Assembly: GCF_039555335.1 (NCBI RefSeq)
Contig: NC_092642.1
Location: 11,537,243 to 11,601,242 of the forward strand
DNA: 64,000 nt
Source of the DNA: Amphiura filiformis
Lineage: Eukaryota; Echinodermata; Ophiuroidea; Amphilepidida; Amphiuridae
Direction: 5' to 3'
Shown here: positions 13,583 through 24,300 of the stretch, in pieces
Layout: every line of letters begins with the position of its first letter
Position numbering within the stretch: the first letter of the stretch is position 1
The notes under the pieces: generated by a model
Databases searched by the model: none
Seen by the model: only the letters and a program-made list of their open reading frames with translations
Told to the model about the DNA's origin: nothing
Translations under genes and position numbers: made by a program

Positions 13583-14036
13583 GGCTGATATATTATTTAG
13601 TCAATGGTTCTGGATTATTTTTGTCAGGGAATGAAATGTGTTTGTTATTTCAGTCTTTGTACATTGTACAATGATAATAAAATCAGAGTCTGCATTTTGC
13701 CAAGTTATATTTGAAGTTGTAAATCACCAAATCAGACACAAGTCTGTCATGCAAAGTGACAATTTTTGTGTGACTAAATTGTCAAATTGTAACTGTTGCC
13801 CGATAATTTGGTCTATAAGAACTATTTTTATTGGCTACAACGAGGAACATATCATGTATTGAGCCAATCAGAGCTATGGTCTATAACTTTGTGTGCAATT
13901 TAGTTCTATGTAGGAAACCTTTTGCCTCTGCAAATCTGGATGTTAAGGGTACTATGAACAATAGAAAATGAAATTGAACCAATATATATGCCCAAGCCTC
14001 AAGTCATTTTGTAATGTATGTTTGTATGTATTTGGA

Positions 14037-14425
14037 TATTCCAATTGAAATCCATTCACCCCCATGACGGACATGACCTTCTTCCACTGGGTTACCTGAA
14101 TGGATGACTCCATTTGAAATCTACACCCCCTCTATGAGAGATTAAGGTCATGTATTCCACACAGTCTGTCCACACAGAAGTACAAAGTAAATAGGCCTCG
14201 GAAACTGGAGGTATGAGAATAAACATTTCAGTGCAATGCATGTGTAAATGCTTCTTTGGCATGCCAACTGCTGCACGGAGCGCATCACGCTCGTTACGTG
14301 TCACATTTTTTTAACACGCAGTGTGTGTGACGCAAAGCATCGACCCCCGATGTCACAGATTTGGTTTCTACTTCTATGTGGACAGACTGTAGGTGGTGTA
14401 TGGATTTCAACTGATGTAGCTCAAT
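14037..14425. repeat. ATTAAGGTCATG-family inverted-repeat element, copy 3 (interrupted)
   Basis: The left half (CCAATTGAAATCCATTCACC ... GAGATTAAGGTCATGTATTCC) and right half (GGTGGTGTATGGATTTCAAC) are separated by the nested MITE at 14162-14389. Without it the element would be about 160 bp. Confidence 0.72.
14162..14389. mobile_element. MITE nested inside another MITE copy
   Basis: The terminal repeats are CAGTCTGTCCACACAGAAGT and TACTTCTATGTGGACAGACT. It splits a repeat of the ATTAAGGTCATG family (14037-14161 and 14390-14425), whose intact relatives at 8407-8580 and 13033-13213 show the uninterrupted form. The right flank is TA, the left CA. A TA target with CAGT ends would fit Tc1/mariner. 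Confidence 0.72.
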
Positions 14426-14758
14426 TCATGCTTTATGTTCATAGCATTTTATGAAGAAATAAAAAACATGCATGAGTAAGAGTTGTTTTAACCTCCTTTA
14501 TATTTTAAAGAAAGTTATTGTAGATTTGGCAATTGTCTTCATGCTGTCTCAGCAGTGATCTGAATGATATGTTTGCTCACAGAATTGAATTACATGCAGT
14601 TAGTTTGTTCTTGTTTAGGCATCAATAGTTTTATCATATGCCAAGTAATGTCAGCCGTATGGCAGACATAATGAGGATATTATCAGAAGGCTGACATTGT
14701 GGTTATCTTTATGGTGCTATAGATTGAAACCATTTTCTGATGTGTTTTTTATTAGCTT

Positions 14759-14812
14759 GACCAAATGATATGATATGACCAAATGATATGATATGACCAA
14801 ATGATACGGTAT
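14759..14812 (+). repeat. Minisatellite, 18-bp unit, three copies
   Basis: GACCAAATGATATGATAT is repeated three times, the last with two changes. Confidence 0.8.
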
Positions 14813-14968
14813 GACCGATGTTGGAGAAAAGAGAACAACTCCAACTCCAATAGCCAACATGCCACAATAATTTGGAATATGAAGGAATTTTGGACTGGGT
14901 ATAATTTTATAGCTTAGTTTGGATCATAATCAAAAACCAGTATGTTTTCTGCGCTGGTAAAGTAAGCA

Positions 14969-15228
14969 TATCTATACTGTGTCTCGTCTCAAGTGAGAGT
15001 TACGCCATGTTAGATTGTGTCGGCAGACTTGAATCGTTGCCAGTGTAAGGACAAATCGCCTTTCTATGTGTGTGTATACGTCCCGCTGGATTAGGTTAGC
15101 GCGCACAATTTGAATCTGCCACTACGAAATCCAAAATTGTAATTATTGATGTTTTTAGATAATATCAGCAGAAAGACTGTTCCAAAATAGTGTTACTCTC
15201 GACTTGAAGTGAGACACAGTATAGATGG
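14969..15228. repeat. Inverted-repeat element (CTATACTGTGTCTC)
   Basis: The left end CTATACTGTGTCTCGTCTCA is mirrored by GAGACACAGTATAGATG on the right (15205-15226). The arms are about 35 bp. It is non-coding and bounded by no obvious duplication. Confidence 0.58.
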
Positions 15229-15229
15229 C

Positions 15230-17000
15230 TTGTCAGGATTGCTATGCATTCTGAATGAAGCAAATCTGGATCAATGCAGTGTAAACCACATCAGACAAGA
15301 TAGATGCAGTCTTTGTGCAGTATAGTATGTTATCTACATAGAATAAAAAGAGGTTCTTTTTTGTGGCAATGTATTATATGGATTCATAGTTATTATGTGC
15401 CAAGTATTGTCAACCCTGTGACGGACATAATTATGAGGATACTGCCATAGATTTTTTTGATCATTTTAGTCATTTTGACCATTTATGTATGTATTATGTA
15501 ACTTTTCTGCAGCTTAACTGAAGGAACAACTTGTGTAATTGTTTTCATTGTTGTGATCTGGACACACTTCTTTGTTTACATGTTAATAGGTAATCTTGAA
15601 ACTAGGCAGAACTCAATATCTTTGAACCTTTCTCTAGTTTAATGAACATGCTGGCGAGCAAGTTAACTTAAACAGTTATATAGGCCTACATTGCAACACA
15701 ATATCATCCTTGTACTTTGAGGATTAAAAGATTGTGATTAACCGTACGGTATGAGCTAATGCTTTGTGTGTAGCCTCAAATCGTGATTGAGATTTCACAT
15801 CTCTCAATTATGTACATGTGAGCCTGTACTTAGGAGGAATGAAGAGTGTACTGCTAAGTAAAATATATTACACTTTTTTAAGATTCTCATGTAGGCTAGA
15901 TCTTCACAGATACACTCACAAAAGCTGAAAATATTGGAACACAATTTTGCTGTTACATGTGGATGCAAAGATTAGCATATATGTGTAACAAAAGTGATTT
16001 TGACTTTTGCCTAGTAGAGAGTGAGTCTATAGATAGTGTGGAAAGACTTGACTGTTCTGTTAGAATTTGTTGTGGACAGACGTTGACTTTACTACTACTA
16101 GTTACCATGGTAACCAGTCAAATGCCAGGTGTAAATGATTGATATGTAATATAATAATAGACATTTCTTGTTCAATAATTACTGAGTTTACTTCTCATTC
16201 TTTATCTAGAAATAATATCAATAATAATATTAATGATAATGATAGCTTTGAGCTGTAGATTTTTTTTCGTATTTTCTGTTCATGAATATTAATATCTTTA
16301 ACCTGAAATAGATAACTTTTTTACAAAACAAGTTGATTTTGTTTTTGGTTTCAGGATTTACAACTTTGCATGTCAATTGTTATACTTCGACATCATTCTG
16401 GTTTGACCAGACTTGTGATTTATTAAAAAATATCTTGTTGCTGTATAGGCTAGACGGAAGTAGTTGAAGACTAGTGGAAGAAGTACTTCACTATAATAGC
16501 TGCCGCTTGTCATTTTCAATCATTTTAACCATTTTAATTAATTTAATTAATTTTTAATTAATTAAACATTACATTTTGTTAGGACAGCCTCAACACGGTA
16601 TTAAAATGACTGTAAGAGAATTTGAAATATTTTTGAAAGAATTTTTTGTTTAAAAACATGAACATTTGGCAGTTGTGAAACATGAAAAGAAACATTCTTC
16701 AATCAGGTTGACTCAAGGGAGCTATGCCACTTGAGAACTTTTTCTACAAGTCTTCAATTAGTATTTACAAGACGGAGAGGTGGGTTGATGAAGGAAAGAC
16801 AAAAACGGATTCGCCAGTGCAATCATTTATCATAAACTTGTAGTATTATATATTAAAAACACAAGATTTATAAGAATTATCATTATGATAATGGTTGATA
16901 ATTTATTATTGCAACTGCTAATATGTGGTATTATAACTTGTAAGAATAAACCATTAAATTTTTCCAAACTTATTTGATTAAGTGGTGTGATTCTTGTGGT
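15230..17000. other. No gene seen
   Basis: 15390-15450 resembles 14635-14700 (GCCAAGTA(A/T)TGTCA ... ACATAAT), a diverged duplicate. TTAATTAATTTAATTAATT at 16536 is a low-complexity run. No exon recognised. Confidence 0.5.
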
Positions 17001-17021
17001 CAGTGGTTTGGCATTAGGGAA

Positions 17022-17345
17022 GGGAACAAGGAAAACGAGGGGAAGGATTGATCCAGGACTCTTGACCTGAATATGGCTGGTTTTCATTTGAACATAATGG
17101 AGCCTGAATGAAAACAACCTGCTGGGAATCAGAAATTTGACATATGTATGGGTCTGATATTGGGGATGATAAAGAAGAGTAACAGGATGAAGGGAACAAG
17201 GAAACTGAGGGGAAGGATTGATCCAGGACTCTTGACCCGAATATGGCTGGTTCTCATTTGAACATAATGGAGCCTGAATGTAAACAACCTGCTGGGAATC
17301 AGATAGGACTGATATTGGGGATGATAAAGAAGAGTAATATGATGC
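17022..17345 (+). repeat. Two tandem ~160-bp units
   Basis: GGGAACAAGGAAAAC ... GGGGATGATAAAGAAGAGTA occurs twice (from 17022 and from 17190), the first with a 15-20-bp extra segment. A 188-codon minus-strand ORF spans both units but reads them in different frames, so it is not supported as a gene. Confidence 0.78.
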
Positions 17346-17463
17346 TAAAGAAGTGTCGCTAGAATAGCATACAACATATTCAGCAATAATGTACATTGCA
17401 TGTGAATGTGCGACACACGCAACTCAACGACAAGGTAATGGTAGCTTGCATAGCTGCCATTAT

Positions 17464-17629
17464 ACAAATATTAACTGTCTATGAGTGTGATGGTCGAAAT
17501 ATAATCACTCGGTGAAAGATGGATTGTTCCATTCCACGAGCCGGAACGGCGAGTGGAATGGAACAATACATCTTTCACCGAAAGTGATTATATTTCACCA
17601 TTACACAAATTTAAGACAGTTAATATTTG
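17464..17629. repeat. Palindrome centred on a short GGAACG loop
   Basis: Arms of about 80 bp: ATATAATCACTCGGTGAAAG ... TTGTTCCATTCCAC and its complement, with CAAATATTAACTGTC / GACAGTTAATATTTG at the outer ends. Relatives of the outer sequence continue to about 18060. Confidence 0.68.
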
Positions 17630-17823
17630 TTTTATATCACTCATGCATAAATTCTATCGCTAAAATACTATTTAAGGTAGGAAATACATTTTTTCATCAA
17701 CATAACAACATGTTTTGCCGTGATATACTTCACATTTTGGGGTCCACCCATAACTAAATCGGCGAGTCAAGAGTCAGCGACGGCTTGGCGCGAGGCGCAC
17801 TCACGGCAGAGCACTATGATGGT

Positions 17824-18002
17824 AAAGACTATCACACGGAGAGGGTGATGGTAAAATTGATAAATGATAATCAACCAATGAACTGTCTAGAATTTATGTA
17901 TGAGTGATATAATAAAGACTATCACACGGAGAGGGTGATGGTAAAAATGATAAACGGTAATCAACCAATGAACTGTCTAGAATTTATGTATGAGTGATAT
18001 AA
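17824..18002 (+). repeat. Two tandem 89-90-bp units
   Basis: Two consecutive copies of a unit beginning AAAGACTATCACACGGAGAG and ending TATGAGTGATATAAT, with only a few differences. Part of the unit is the complement of 17630-17660, so it belongs with the neighbouring palindrome. Confidence 0.75.
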
Positions 18003-18354
18003 TATGCAATGGCAGTGTCACTGCAGCTCGCATAGTGGCCGTCACGCAATATGTCAATAGTAGGGTGCAATATTTGTACATTGTTTTAAAAAGAATAATT
18101 TATGCTCCCAGGCTATGACCAATGAGTCTTGATTAGTCAGTAGATTGATAAGGTCAGGTCACTCAGCCGAGGTGTCCTAGTTTTTTGTGACTTTTTAAAG
18201 TACTAATTGTAGTATTTAAAAATACTACAATTACTACTTGTATTTCATATCTTGTTAAATCTTATACATGTATCTGTCATGCATTTTCTTTGTATTATTG
18301 ACAGCAAGTCCCTTATTTCGTCATTACTATTGCAAACAGTCATTTCCATATCAA

Positions 18355-19290
18355 ATTAGTAGACTTTCTGTTAAAACAAATCACTGCTGCCTAATGGGAT
18401 AGTAGTTGACCAATTTTCGGTATCCTGTGACCCTCCTGGGCCATTTTTACTCTCTTCCAAGAGGTAAGACTCATTAATCTTATGACACCTCTGTGTGGTG
18501 ACCTCAATACAAGGGCCGAATAAGTGTTAAGTATGAATTATTCATAACCAATCGATAGCTTACTTCACTTTGTACTAAACACCTCAAAAGAAATAAGTCC
18601 CCCTCTGAACATGTCGTCATAACATCGTAAGGTTTCATTTTGTACCAACAAAACTAACTTTGAAATAATTATATGACTGTTTACTAAGTGCTGTGTGAAA
18701 ATGAGAGATTTCCATGACTTCAGAGCTGAATGAGCCTAAATTGAAGGCAAAACTGCCCTTTTCAAAAGTCACAAAGTAGGCCTATGCTTGTCACAAAAGT
18801 TGATTCATGGCTTGTTACTAATGGAAAACCCCATGTGTTTGAGTGCAGTTTAAAATCCTCACCAAGTGAACATTTACTGTAAAGTGTATCGATTCTTGAT
18901 CATTCAGCCATGCAAATCCCCTTGATGCAGAGTTCAGCACAGTGAGTTGTAAGATGGTCAGTTCGATTCCTTGTCCCAATACGCCCTGCAGTTAACAAGC
19001 ATAGGCCTACTTTGTGACTTTTGGAAAGGGCACTTTTTGTCTTCAATTTAGGCTCATTCAGCCCTGAAGTCATGGAAATCTCTCATTTTCACACAGCACT
19101 TAGTAAACAGTCATATAATTATTTCAAAGTTAGTTTTGTTGGTACAAAACGAAACCTTACGATGTTATGACGACACGTTCAGAGGGGGACTTATTTCTTT
19201 TGAGGTGTTTAGATCGCAAACCAAAGGAATTCGTCATAGGTTTGCGTTTCTAATAGAACACTGAATTTTGCATCACCCCTGCTAGTATGC
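18355..19290 (-). repeat. Interspersed repeat family R1, copy split by a palindromic element
   Basis: Segments 18355-18575 and 19212-19290 are the reverse complement of sequence at 30010-30310. Shared stretches include GTTTGCGTTT, AATCACTG(C/T), TGATGGGAT and ACCAATCGATAG. The intervening 18576-19211 is an inserted element. The ORF at 19209-19457 falls mostly in this repeat and is not a gene. Confidence 0.65.
18576..19211. mobile_element. Long-arm palindromic element with TA target duplication
   Basis: Two arms of about 212 bp (18578-18793 and 18998-19209) are near-perfect inverted repeats around a ~205-bp spacer. The ends are TAAACACCTCAAAAGAAATA and its complement. TA at both ends fits a Tc1/mariner-type target. 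It is inserted into a copy of an interspersed repeat whose uninterrupted relative lies, in inverse orientation, at 30010-30310; that copy shows the empty site. Confidence 0.8.
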
Positions 19291-20447
19291 ACAATGTACC
19301 TTCCCAGCCTAACTGCAAGGAGCATTAAATCTGGAGTTGACAGTTGCTGATTTGCCTGTGTCCAATTGTTATTTAAATTAGCATATACGTTTTTAATACC
19401 AGAAGTAAGTTTGATAGAAATAGGCGTATTGGTATGCATAACACAGGTGTATAGCAAATGGTTCTAACTTTCAATTTTCATATCTAACCTACTCTGCACT
19501 GATTTTACAATAAATAAGTTATTTGAGGTATAATGATACCTACATCCTGACTCTGGAAAATAATTTAACAAAAACTTCATTTTGCATTTAGATTTTTAAG
19601 CCACCTACAGGAAACAATTTTGTATAGCCTTTTACTGAACTCAATTCATGGTATGCAGAAGTCCATACAGGTCCAGATGGACACATTCGTGGCTGATATC
19701 ACACACAATGATCATGATGGTGTATTTAATGAAGCTTATATAATGTGCCAGCAAGAAACTCCAGACATATAGGCTTTCTAATGAAATATCACTGTCATAT
19801 TCAAATATACCATGCAGATAAGGCCTTGATAAGATCATAGGACCTACTTAATCATACATGGACTATACTATTAGAGAAGTGGCGAAACTTATCATTATTA
19901 CTATTAGGGTTCTAAATATTGACAGAGAAGGTAAGCAAGCATTACTGGGTTGATATGTATCAAATTCTATGAAGCATGGAGGTACTGGTTTCTTATTATG
20001 CTCAAGAACAGGGGACTAAGTTTCAGTTGCTTGGCAGGAAATCGGCTGTCTGAAAATATCCAGTGTATTTTTCCTATAATTGTTTATGTTCAGCCTTATC
20101 ACTAGGTAAACAAGTGTACTGATCTTACTCACCAATCAGTAAAGCTTTTATAATCATGTGATGGCTTAAGCCAATTGTTAACATGCTTAGGAAAAAGGCT
20201 AAAAATTACTGAATGTCTGTGCATTTAGTTTCCAGTCTACCTCGCTCTCGCAGGTTATCTCCTGCTTCCAAAACTTGATTTTAATGATTTTCGATTGTAC
20301 AAGTCAAGGTACAGTGTACCGGTATAGATAATGGCGCACATAGCCAGGCCTGCAAATGGTCGAAGTATCTGCTGAAAGTGCCCCCCCCCCAAATGATGGT
20401 GCAAGGGTCCGGGTAAATGGCACAAAAGAATGTCTGATGTTCCTTCC

Positions 20448-21061
20448 CAGGGGCGGCGGAACGATTTTGAAAGTGGGGGGGCCAGTCAGGGTGATGTAAA
20501 AAATAAAATAATGGCCGCGAAGCGGCCACCCCGTCGCGTTTGCGCGACGCAGGGGGGGTGTCTGAGGGGGGATGTGCCCCCCTCAGAAGTGAGAAACTTT
20601 TGCAAATTGAAGGCCCAATTGAAGCCATTTGGTGGACTATTCTGGCACTATCATTGTGAACAATTTTAGTTTGAAAAAACCGAAAATGGGTCAAATGAAG
20701 GCCCAAATTGAAGCCATTCGTGGATAAGTTTTCACTATTATTGTATAAATTATTGCTTTTAGTGTTGGGTGTCCAAAGCAGAAGCGAAAAGGGGATTTTT
20801 TATCCATAAGCCTACACACTGTATATTAACACAGGGGAGTTGGAAAATTTTGCAAAATGAAGGTCCAATTGAAGCCATTTTGTGCATCATTTTTACACTT
20901 TCTTAAGCATGTTGAGGGTATAGAATAGAGATTTGATTATTTATGTTCACTCAGACATGTTACACATGGCACATTATGGGTTAAAAGTGGGGGGGCCAGG
21001 CCCCCCAGTCAAAAAAGTGGAGGGGCCATTGGCCCCCCTGGCCCCCCCGGTTCCGCCGCCT
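20448..21061. mobile_element. Inverted-repeat DNA element (GGCGGCGGAAC type) abutting the Ly6 stop codon
   Basis: The ends are AGGGGCGGCGGAAC and GTTCCGCCGCCT, with GGGGGGGCCAG / CTGGCCCCCC just inside. An 11-bp direct repeat ATGTTCCTTCC flanks it (20437-20447 and 21062-21072). The right duplicate ends one base before the TAA of the Ly6-like gene. The interior has three diverged copies of a motif around GAAGGCCCAATTGAAGCCAT. No transposase is visible, so it is non-autonomous. An 11-bp duplication would suit a Mutator-like mobiliser, but that is a guess. Confidence 0.8.
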
Positions 21062-21072
21062 ATGTTCCTTCC

Positions 21073-21309
21073 TTATAATATCATCAGATAAACGTAAAAT
21101 AAAACAATTACACACCATGTTTGAAAGATCTTCCCTAACGAAACTGTTTTACGGGCGTTGCTAGTGTAATTACATCCAGTGGCATTGCAACAATATGTAC
21201 ACGTTTCCTCCCAGAATCTGTAGCCACGAATCTTGCAGATTGGTTCACAATCCTTCATACAATTTCGCTCAAACAAGCTGTATATCCTGTTCTTTTTAGT
21301 CCATTGAAC
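21073..21309 (-). CDS. Ly6-like gene, exon 3 (C-terminal cysteines and GPI tail)
   Basis: The acceptor TTCTCTTTTCAG ends at 21310 and exon 3 begins in phase 0. It encodes 78 residues with NCMKDCEPIC, then the diagnostic TYCCNATGCN, a short hydrophilic stalk and a hydrophobic C-terminus, then TAA at 21075-21073. The base after the stop codon is already the last base of the target-site duplication of an inserted element. Confidence 0.85.
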   Translation of the reverse strand, partial: VQWTKKNRIYSLFERNCMKDCEPICKIRGYRFWEETCTYCCNATGCNYTSNARKTVSLGKIFQTWCVIVLFYVYLMIL

Positions 21310-24300
21310 CTGAAAAGAGAATTTTGATGAAAAAAAAATTACCCCAGAATGTGTCTCACTTACCCCAAAGTGTTGGGGTAAGTGGGACAGTTGGGTCATT
21401 ACATAATTGGCCCTGCCCTTCTGTACTGAATTGGAGTATCGCCCCAAAACTAACACCAGATATTGTCCTAGGATTATACTTGAATTATAAAAACATAAGT
21501 CCCAATCTTTAGTCTCTTATATGAGTTGTATATCCAATAATATCCTTAAGTTTACCCTGGCCCCATCTTACCCTACAGACAGCAAAGAATTAAGGTATCA
21601 GTTATGCTCACCCCTGTATTAACCTGTATATCCGACATACATTCAAATATACCAAAAAAACAGAAGCCAATTCCTGTACCCTTTAGCTCTGATTTCAGAC
21701 CCCATTTAGCTTATTTGTTGAAATCGGTTGAGAATTAAAGAAACGGCGATTAGCTCAAGGATGCAGCTAATGTAGCTATTTGCTGCTGGGTGAAATAACC
21801 GGTACCTTAATTCCGTAAACAAGTTCATCAGGATTGTCAGTAGATATCATTTATAAAATTTCATGTAAACAAATCCAATTGATTATTTGGTAAAATGATG
21901 TTAAACATACCTAACAATGACGTTTCGTGCTACATCGTAGCACTTTCTCAAATCGACTGACCAATTCTCCCAGTCCTCCTCGTCTGCTTCCTGTCGGAGC
22001 GTGACGTTGGTGGCGCTGTTTTAGGTGGTTTTAGGAGTTGGTCATAGATGTGCGGCAGGAAGTGATTTCCTTCATCCCGGTTGAGTGTGTTGGGCCCCCT
22101 TTTCCGTATCCAAATTGCTTCTTTTATGTGTCTTCTATTTCTGTTTTGCTCTCTGTCTTTTATGCTCGCGTCTTCCCAATTGATCACATGATTATCCTCC
22201 GCTACATGGTCAGTAATAGCGGATTTGTTGACCTCACCGGTGACCGAGGCCTTCCTCTGAGCTCTGGTATAAGCCTTAGTTGAGGCTTTTCTGCTTCGGT
22301 TTTGTGTTCTTTAAGCCGCGTACCTAGAACTCTAGAGGTTTCACCTATGTAGGTTTTTTCACAGTTGCGGCAGGGGATTTCGTAAACGCATTCGGCGGTT
22401 TGTAAGGAATCGCGTTTGTCCTTAGGGTGGACCAGAATGTTTCTTAATGTCTGGTGTGGCTTAAAAATGATGTTTGAATGCCATGCTTATTAAATATCCT
22501 CCTAGCACGCTGCGAAAGCCCCACTTTGTAGGGGAGGACGACCATACCTCTAGTGACCGACTGTGACGTTTCCTTTTTGGGGGGTTTCTTTTTGTCCACG
22601 TCTTTGAAAGCCCATTCTGGGTACCCACAAAGTTTGAGGGCTTCCTTGATTTTGCTTTCTTCCATTCGTTTGTCTTCCTCCTCTGTGATGACTTTATCCT
22701 TTCGATCCATAAGGGTTCGAATGACGATGAGTTTATGCTGAAGTGGGTGGTGAGATTGAAAGTGGAGGTACTGATCCGTGTATGTCTTTTTACGGTACAC
22801 TAACAGTTTAATGGAGCCATCGGGTTTCTTGACAATGAGGGTGTCAAGGAAGGCGATTTGTTGGTTTTCTGATTGATGTGTGAAGTGAGCTGTTCCGCTG
22901 ATCCTTTCTTAACAATTTGCACATCGTCCACATATCTTTTCCAAAGTCCAGGTTGACAGTTGACCGGGGCTGTGGCAATGGCTTCTTTTTCAGGCCACTC
23001 CATGTAGAGATTAGTAACTATTGGACTAACCGGGGAGCCCATCGCGGTACCAAATTTTTGTTGGTACACTTGGCCGCGAAAGGAGAAGTATGTGGTAGTG
23101 AGAGCAAAAGCTAAAATCTCCATGACGTCGTCTACAGTTAATTTGGTTCTCTCATTCAGCGAGGCATCTTCAGTTAACCGGTGCCTAATAATCTCAAGGG
23201 ATTCGCTAATGGGGGTGTTAGTGAACAGAGACACTACGTCATGAGATATGAATTCCTCGCCCTCGTCAATCATTATTTCAACTAAGTCCTCGGCGAGATA
23301 TTTGGAGTTAATGACATGGTGCTGCGACTGGCCTACTAAAGGACCTAGAATTCTGGGTAGCTCTTTGGATGTCTCGTACATAATCGAGCCGCAGTAGTCC
23401 ACTATAGGTCTCAACGGGGTGCCGGCTTTATGTATTTTAGGCGTGCAGTACATTCTAGGGTGTTTTCAACAGTGGGGTAGAGTTTCCAATACTCTTTGAC
23501 AGTGATCTTTTCTTCTTTCTTTAACCTAGTGAGTAAGCTTACAAGCTTTTTCTTGTAACGCGCGGTTGGATCGCTCTTGAGTTTCTCATAGGTTTTGTCA
23601 TCATTTAACATGTTTACTTTTTCCTCATAGTCCTCCTAATTATCCAACACTACTGTTGATTTACCTTTGTCAGCCGGCAGGATCAGAATTGTATCCTCCT
23701 TTCTAAGGTCTTTTAAAGCGATTTTCTCATCTTTACTTAGATTAGACTTGGTTTTATTAGTGGATTTCAACACCCCTACCAATTTCTGCGCGTAACTGGG
23801 CCGCGTCGCTAGCGCCAAGGCCAACACACGCTTCCTCAGTGGCCACCATATAGTCATTAAGCACTGCATTGTTATTATCTGGCGCGACTGCAAAATTCAG
23901 CCCCTTTGCTAGCAGCGTGGTTTGCGGGGTCGTCAAGTTGTATTTTGACTTGTTAATCACCCATTTTTTGAGTTGAGTACCACTTAGATCAATTGTCTTT
24001 GAGTTGGGTACCACTTAGATCAACCTCTAGAGTTCTAGTAGGTACGCGGCTTAAAGAACACAAAACCGAAAAAGAAAAAGCCTCAACTAAGGCTTATACC
24101 AGAGCTCAGAGGAAGGCCTCGGTCACCGGTGAGGTCAACAAATCCGCTATTACTGACCATGTAGCGGAGGATAATCATTGTGATCAATTGGGAAGACGCG
24201 AGCATAAAGGACAGAGAGCAAAACAGAAATAGAAGACACATAAAAGAACAATTTGGATACGGAAAAAGGGGCCCAACACACTCAACCGGGATGAAGGAAA

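Noticed and set aside
16830-17396. 188-codon minus-strand ORF, the longest outside the recognised genes
   Set aside because: It crosses a tandem duplication and reads the two copies in different frames; no family motif, and composition is that of the repeat.
19209-19457. 82-codon minus-strand ORF with gene-like composition
   Set aside because: Part of it (around CGCAAACC) matches the interspersed R1 repeat at 30 and 32 kb, and its end falls in a palindromic element.
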